Source: UBA10365 sp041441915 (GTDB taxonomy: Bacteria > Pseudomonadota > Alphaproteobacteria > Rhodobacterales > Rhodobacteraceae). From it: 64,000 nucleotides of DNA. Where the stretch lies: assembly GCA_041441915.1 (NCBI GenBank), contig JASDRS010000014.1:3916-67915 (forward strand), read 5' to 3'. Shown here piece by piece: positions 60,270-64,000 of the stretch. The position numbers and the translations under genes are program-made. The notes under the pieces were generated by a model, which did no database searches, was not told the DNA's origin, and saw nothing but the letters and a program-made list of their open reading frames with translations. The stretch's first letter is position 1. Each line of letters starts with the position of its first letter.

Positions 60270-61519
60270 TTGAAACGATTTTCACTACTTTAGGCTGCCG
60301 CCTAAACGCCTATGAAACTGAAGCAATGAAGAAGCTTTCAAGCTCCGCGGGTTTTAAAAATGCAGTAATCGTGAACACATGTGCCGTGACTGCCGAAGCC
60401 GTTCGCAAAGCTAAGCAAGAGATCCGCAAGCTTGCGCGCCAGCATCCAGCTGCAAAAATGATTGTGACAGGTTGCGCCGCGCAGATCGAACCTGAAACTT
60501 TTGCCGCAATGCCTGAAGTCACACATGTGATTGGCAATACTGAAAAAATGCAGGCCAGCACATGGCAAAAGCTTGGTGCTCCTGATCTGATAGGCGCGAC
60601 TGAAAAGGTGCAGGTCGATGACATCATGTCGGTTCGGGAAACGGCGGGCCATTTGATTGACGGCTTCGGCCGCCACCGCGCCTATGTGCAGGTTCAAAAT
60701 GGCTGTGATCACCGCTGCACCTTTTGTATTATTCCTTTTGGGCGCGGCAATTCGCGCTCGGTGCCGGCGGGTGTGGTTGTGGATCAGATCAAACGTTTGG
60801 TCAACAAGGGCTTTTATGAAGTTGTGCTAACCGGTGTTGATTTGACCTCATGGGGTGCCGATCTTCCTGGAACTCCACGCTTGGGTGACCTAGTGATGCA
60901 AATCTTGCGCCTGGTGCCAGATTTGGCGCGCCTGCGGATCAGCTCTATAGACAGTATCGAGGCCGACCCAGCTTTGATGGACGCCATCGCTTCTGAGCGT
61001 CGCTTGATGCCACATTTGCACCTGTCATTGCAGGCGGGTGATAATATGGTTCTTAAGCGGATGAAACGGCGCCATTTGCGCGAAGATGCTATTGAATTTT
61101 GTGAAACCGCGCGGGCCTTGCGTCCCGATATGGTCTTTGGTGCAGATATAATTGCTGGTTTTCCAACCGAGACCGAAGAAATGTTTCAAAACTCGCTCAA
61201 ACTGGTTCAAGACTGCAGTCTGATATTTTTGCATGTCTTTCCTTATTCTGCCCGTAAAGGCACTCCTGCAGCCCGCATGCCTGCTGTGCATGGAACTAAA
61301 ATCAAAGAACGTGCCGCACGCCTGCGGGAGGCCGGAGATCAGGCACTTGGGCACTATTTGGCTAGCCAGCAGGGTAAGACCCACTGCGTTTTGACCGAAA
61401 GCCCCCACATGGGGCGCACAGAATCATTTGCCGAGGTTCATTTTACCCAAAATCAGCCCGAAGGGCAGATCGTTCAGGCCGAGATTATAGGTTTCGAAAA
61501 AGGCGTATTGCGCGCCTAA
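60266..61519 (+). CDS. mtaB: tRNA t6A37 methylthiotransferase MtaB
   Basis: 417 residues. N-terminal MTTase domain (TTLGCRLNAYETEAM, NTCAVT), the radical SAM site CDHRCTFC at about residue 150, and a C-terminal TRAM-like tail. It makes ms2t6A in tRNA. Coupled to dapF, a common pairing. Stop overlaps the convergent lacI-type gene by four bases. Confidence 0.94.
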   Translation: MIETIFTTLGCRLNAYETEAMKKLSSSAGFKNAVIVNTCAVTAEAVRKAKQEIRKLARQHPAAKMIVTGCAAQIEPETFAAMPEVTHVIGNTEKMQASTWQKLGAPDLIGATEKVQVDDIMSVRETAGHLIDGFGRHRAYVQVQNGCDHRCTFCIIPFGRGNSRSVPAGVVVDQIKRLVNKGFYEVVLTGVDLTSWGADLPGTPRLGDLVMQILRLVPDLARLRISSIDSIEADPALMDAIASERRLMPHLHLSLQAGDNMVLKRMKRRHLREDAIEFCETARALRPDMVFGADIIAGFPTETEEMFQNSLKLVQDCSLIFLHVFPYSARKGTPAARMPAVHGTKIKERAARLREAGDQALGHYLASQQGKTHCVLTESPHMGRTESFAEVHFTQNQPEGQIVQAEIIGFEKGVLRA

Positions 61520-62550
61520 AGGCGGCGAATAGTGTCTCCCTGTTTCAGTTTCGGGCTCAATTCAATCACTTCGCCGCCTATCGAACCGGATGCGCTTTTT
61601 CCCGCAATGATCTGCGCCGCCTTATGGCCAATTTCCCGCCTACATGCATCCATTGACGCAAGCTTGCGAGGCAAGCCATCTAAAAGCTCGACACCGTTAA
61701 ATCCTGCTAGGCCCAAGTCTTGTGGCACGTTAATGCACTTGCCTAAACAATAAAGAAGACCACCTGCACCGATCATGTCATTCGAATAATAAAGAAAGTC
61801 TAAATTAGGCGAGCGGCTTAGCATGGCCTCGGTCATTTCACGGCCCTTCAAAAGCGCTGATCCTCCTGAATAATATTCTTGATCACTCAGGCTTAATCCA
61901 GCTAAGGCTAGACCTTCTTGAAAACCTTCAAGCCTTTTGCGTGCTCGGTGATCATCTGGCATCTTAGTCCCCAAAAAACCGATTTTTTGATAGCCTGCTG
62001 TCACAATGGCTTTGGCCATTTCCATCCCCGCGCGACGATGCGAAATGCCAACGGCATTGTCGATAGGTGCGCCGTCGACATCCATAATTTCAACAATCGG
62101 AATACCAGCGTTTTCCAGCATTGCACGTGCTGCGTCAGAATGTTCAAGCCCCGCGATAATTACCCCTGAGGGCCGCCACGACAGCATTTCATAAAGAACC
62201 GACTCTTCTCGCTTTTGTGAATAGTCGGTCACGCCGACCACGGGCTGCAGGCCGGTTTTCTCGAGTCCATCAGAAATACCCGACAGCACTTCGGGGAACA
62301 CCATGTTGGAAAACGATGGAATGATCACCGCCACTAGATTAACCCGCTGGCTGGCCAAAGCGCCTGCAATCTTGTTGGGCACGTAGCCCAAGGCCCGGGC
62401 CGCCTCTAAAACCTTTTGGCGTGTGCTGGGTGATACATCACCGCGGCTCCGCAAAACACGACTGACGGTCATTTCGCTTACGCCTGAGGCTTCTGAAACA
62501 TCACGAAGTGTTAACGTGCGCTTTATGTCGCGTGGAAATACTTTTGTCAC
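61516..62550 (-). CDS. LacI-family repressor, GntR(gluconate)-like
   Basis: 344 residues from a GTG with AGGTGG upstream; the frame extends to 62589. N-terminal helix-turn-helix TLRDVSEASGVSEMTVSRVLR with LGYVPNKIAGALAS hinge, then a periplasmic-binding-type effector domain. The sequence is closest, by eye, to gluconate repressor-like members (YEMLSWRPSGVIIAG; PIVEIMD). No sugar operon is adjacent, so its target lies elsewhere. Confidence 0.9.
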   Translation of the reverse strand: MTKVFPRDIKRTLTLRDVSEASGVSEMTVSRVLRSRGDVSPSTRQKVLEAARALGYVPNKIAGALASQRVNLVAVIIPSFSNMVFPEVLSGISDGLEKTGLQPVVGVTDYSQKREESVLYEMLSWRPSGVIIAGLEHSDAARAMLENAGIPIVEIMDVDGAPIDNAVGISHRRAGMEMAKAIVTAGYQKIGFLGTKMPDDHRARKRLEGFQEGLALAGLSLSDQEYYSGGSALLKGREMTEAMLSRSPNLDFLYYSNDMIGAGGLLYCLGKCINVPQDLGLAGFNGVELLDGLPRKLASMDACRREIGHKAAQIIAGKSASGSIGGEVIELSPKLKQGDTIRRL

Positions 62551-62632
62551 TTGGCCACCTATCGCTGTACCTGACCTTGATAAACTCAATTCTCGACTTG
62601 TCCAACCAATGTTTTTCTTGCTATAGTAGTGC

Positions 62633-62737
62633 TAAGATTTAAACTGGTATCTGAAATCATCCAGCTCAAAGGAAGCTTTTAACCTTTGGTGCGGGACGAA
62701 AGGGGAAGTGGTGGGCCAAACGTCGCTTCCCCTTTTA
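62633..62737 (+). ncRNA. Candidate small RNA
   Basis: A promoter-like pair TTGTCC (62598-62603) and TATAGT (62622-62627), 18 bases apart, is followed about 105 bases later by a strong terminator: AAAGGGGAAG (62699-62708) with CTTCCCCTTTT (62726-62736). No reading frame with a ribosome site lies between. An internal AAAGG/CCTTT pairing adds a second hairpin. Confidence 0.5.
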
Positions 62738-62796
62738 ACTCATATAAGCAGAAAAGCATTTTGTGACCAAGGGACTTTATCGTTTGGTCCAGCTAT

Positions 62797-62814
62797 GCAC
62801 GTGAACTCACGTGC
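62797..62814. promoter_or_regulatory. Perfect 18-base palindrome
   Basis: GCACGTGA-AC-TCACGTGC lies in a gene-free AT-rich stretch before tRNA-Arg. A second, weaker inverted pair (GACCAA 62765, TTGGTC 62784) is close by. Possible operator or RNA hairpin; no downstream gene to regulate except the tRNA. Confidence 0.3.
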
Positions 62815-63029
62815 GTGACGCAGTAGCTCATCTGGTTCGGTCACAATTTTTCTAACTAACCTTTTAGTCCATCCACGAAAATAAACTAATAAAAACGATA
62901 ATTTACGAGTATAAAGCAGATATAAAATGATAGTTTAACAAAACGTGAGTTTCAAGCCTGAATTTTAATCTGTTTTATTTGGTTCGATTGAAGGACAAGT
63001 TACCATATGATATAAGTCCTTTGTGCGAT

Positions 63030-63106
63030 GGTTGCGTAACTCAGTTGGATAGAGTGCGAAATTCCTAATTTCGAAGCCGGTGGTTCGAATCCACCCGTGA
63101 CCACCA
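63030..63106 (+). tRNA. tRNA-Arg (anticodon CCT)
   Basis: Acceptor stem GGTTGCG with CGTGACC (two G-T pairs). Anticodon stem CGAAA/TTTCG around the loop TTCCTAA (CCT), T arm GGTGG-TTCGAAT-CCACC, encoded CCA. D-stem has A-T pairs where most have G-C. It reads AGG. Arginine tRNA genes are frequent phage and island integration sites. Confidence 0.92.
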
Positions 63107-63260
63107 CCAAATCCCCAGCACTCAGACAGCAACCATTTACTGGTAATTATTCCCTAAATTTCAGCCCATTAAAATATCAGATTTCATCTGAGGATTTTTG
63201 CTTGCGCTGAATTTGGCGGTTTAAAACCTTTTCCTCACAGGTCAATTTTAGGCGTCCTTA

Positions 63261-63419
63261 GTTTCCCTGTTCTTTGGAATTAACAGGGAATTTAACAGGG
63301 AATTTTGTGTTTTTTTGCGCTCTTAAGGCAGACCAAACTGCGGTAATTCCCATAGGGCGTTGGGCGTCTCGGGGCACGGTTTAAAATTAACAGGGAATTT
63401 AAATCGGATTAACAGGGAA
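63261..63419. repeat. Cluster of AACAGGGAA repeats
   Basis: TTAACAGGGAA occurs at 63280-63290, 63292-63302, 63387-63397 and 63409-63419, and inverted as TTCCCTGTT at 63263-63271. The last copy contains the stop codon of the recombinase remnant. Such clusters may be sites bound by the recombinase or attachment-site traces. The rest of 63107-63260 holds nothing recognisable. Confidence 0.75.
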
Positions 63420-63879
63420 CCTTGCCAATATAGAGCGCCTCTTGCTCGGCCCAGTTTTCTGGAACGGATTTGCTTTCTAAATTCCTAATGGTGATGTCGT
63501 GGTGCAGGGTTCCAGCCAAGATCGCTTTTTGAACTTTGGGAGATAAGCAGGCCAGCCTCATGCGCTTCCAAATCGTTCGATCTAGCAGGCCTGTCTGTTG
63601 TTTAAGGTCTGCGATTTGCTTGCCTGATTTAATCTGGTTGAGCCAACCATGAGCATCATGAAGTGCCTTGATGAGGTGGGTTCTAGGGCTCTGCTTATAT
63701 TGGGCCCAGATGAGCTTGGTTCCATTTTGCCTGCGTTGAAAGCTGATCGGTTCTTCAAAGATTAGGTGGTCAGATTCAAAAGTATTTGAGGGGCAATTTA
63801 GTAAGGGTGTAAGCCCATCTGCGTTTATAGAAATTTTGAGAATACCCTTAGTTAAGTCTACGCGCTGGAGTAGGTCCAA
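63409..63879 (-). pseudogene. C-terminal remnant of a large serine recombinase
   Basis: 156 codons. The segment LIKALHDAHGWLNQIKSGKQ through LSPKVQKAILAGTL, ending PENWAEQEAL, matches the C-terminal zinc-ribbon-following region of alphaproteobacterial recombinase-family proteins (normally 500 or more residues). A TGA stop at 63898-63900 blocks the frame upstream. The catalytic N-terminal resolvase domain is absent from the window. It is likely a remnant of an element integrated near tRNA-Arg. The 121 bases after 63879 show no recognisable coding continuation. Confidence 0.65.
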
Positions 63880-64000
63880 TGTGCCTTTAAGGTACTGTCA
63901 GAGAAAACTGCTTGAGACGGGTAGGGTGACTTTGTAACCTCCCTGAATGACAAAACACTCTCCATTTCGCTACTTTAAAACGAGCCCTGAAGTTATCCGA

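Noticed and set aside
1..64000. CRISPR array or restriction/defence island
   Set aside because: No regularly spaced repeats and no cas or restriction genes; the only DNA methyltransferase is the solitary cell-cycle CcrM.

Overview
The window reads as one contiguous piece of a marine alphaproteobacterial chromosome, most likely Rhodobacterales (Roseobacter group). Reasons: an RpoE/ChrR pair beside the amine-oxidase/DUF1365/GPH-transporter/SDR operon, a CcrM methyltransferase, a TrcR (DUF1013) regulator, COQ9, DUF2125 and DUF2478 proteins, and a NuoE-NuoF fused formate dehydrogenase subunit. Base composition looks only moderately GC-rich for the group, intergenic gaps are short, and neighbouring genes often overlap by 1-4 bases. 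A low-GC pelagic roseobacter is my guess; no species can be named from sequence alone.

Layout. 1-2.5 kb: mutL (5' end missing) and rmuC. 2.5-8 kb: photo-oxidative stress island, with rpoE-chrR facing a four-gene operon; the shared gap holds two matching ECF-type promoters. 8-14.5 kb: pyk, rpmI-rplT, pheS (no pheT after it), rpsO, pnp. 14.5-19.5 kb: aldehyde dehydrogenase, quinone oxidoreductase-COQ9, rpsU, and three decayed genes (a 1-Cys peroxiredoxin, an aquaporin and an arsenate reductase). 19.6-26.9 kb: psd-pssA, lrp/ald, trcR, a flavoprotein, rnhB, ccrM. 27-34.3 kb: mutY, a DUF721 protein, dsbA, a 51-codon stump of a CoA-transferase coupled to kdtA-lpxK, and a DEAD-box helicase.

34.5-46 kb is a molybdenum/tungsten and formate island: tungstate importer tupBCA, NAD-linked formate dehydrogenase (fdsGB fusion, fdsA), a TusA-like sulfur carrier, a MoeA fused to an extra N-terminal domain, mobA, fdhD and a DUF2478 protein. 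Together these cover metal uptake, cofactor assembly, cofactor sulfuration and the enzyme. 46-53 kb: SDR, DUF2125, pmbA, a CysQ-like phosphatase, a LysR regulator, an S49 peptidase, a tiny zinc-ribbon membrane protein and a pteridine-reductase-like SDR. 53.3-53.6 kb is an AT-rich gap with a perfect DnaA box. 53.6-58.9 kb: uvrC, pgsA-moaD-moaE, panB-panC, and a 52-codon membrane protein. 59-64 kb: tRNA-Lys, dapF-mtaB, a LacI-type repressor, a candidate small RNA, a strong palindrome, tRNA-Arg(CCT), an array of AACAGGGAA repeats and a truncated serine recombinase, so the right edge looks like an old integration site.

The strongest leads for follow-up are the MoeA fusion with an Asp-to-Asn change, the paired RpoE-type promoters, the gene remnants that all lost internal segments, the candidate small RNA, and the repeat/recombinase remnant next to tRNA-Arg.
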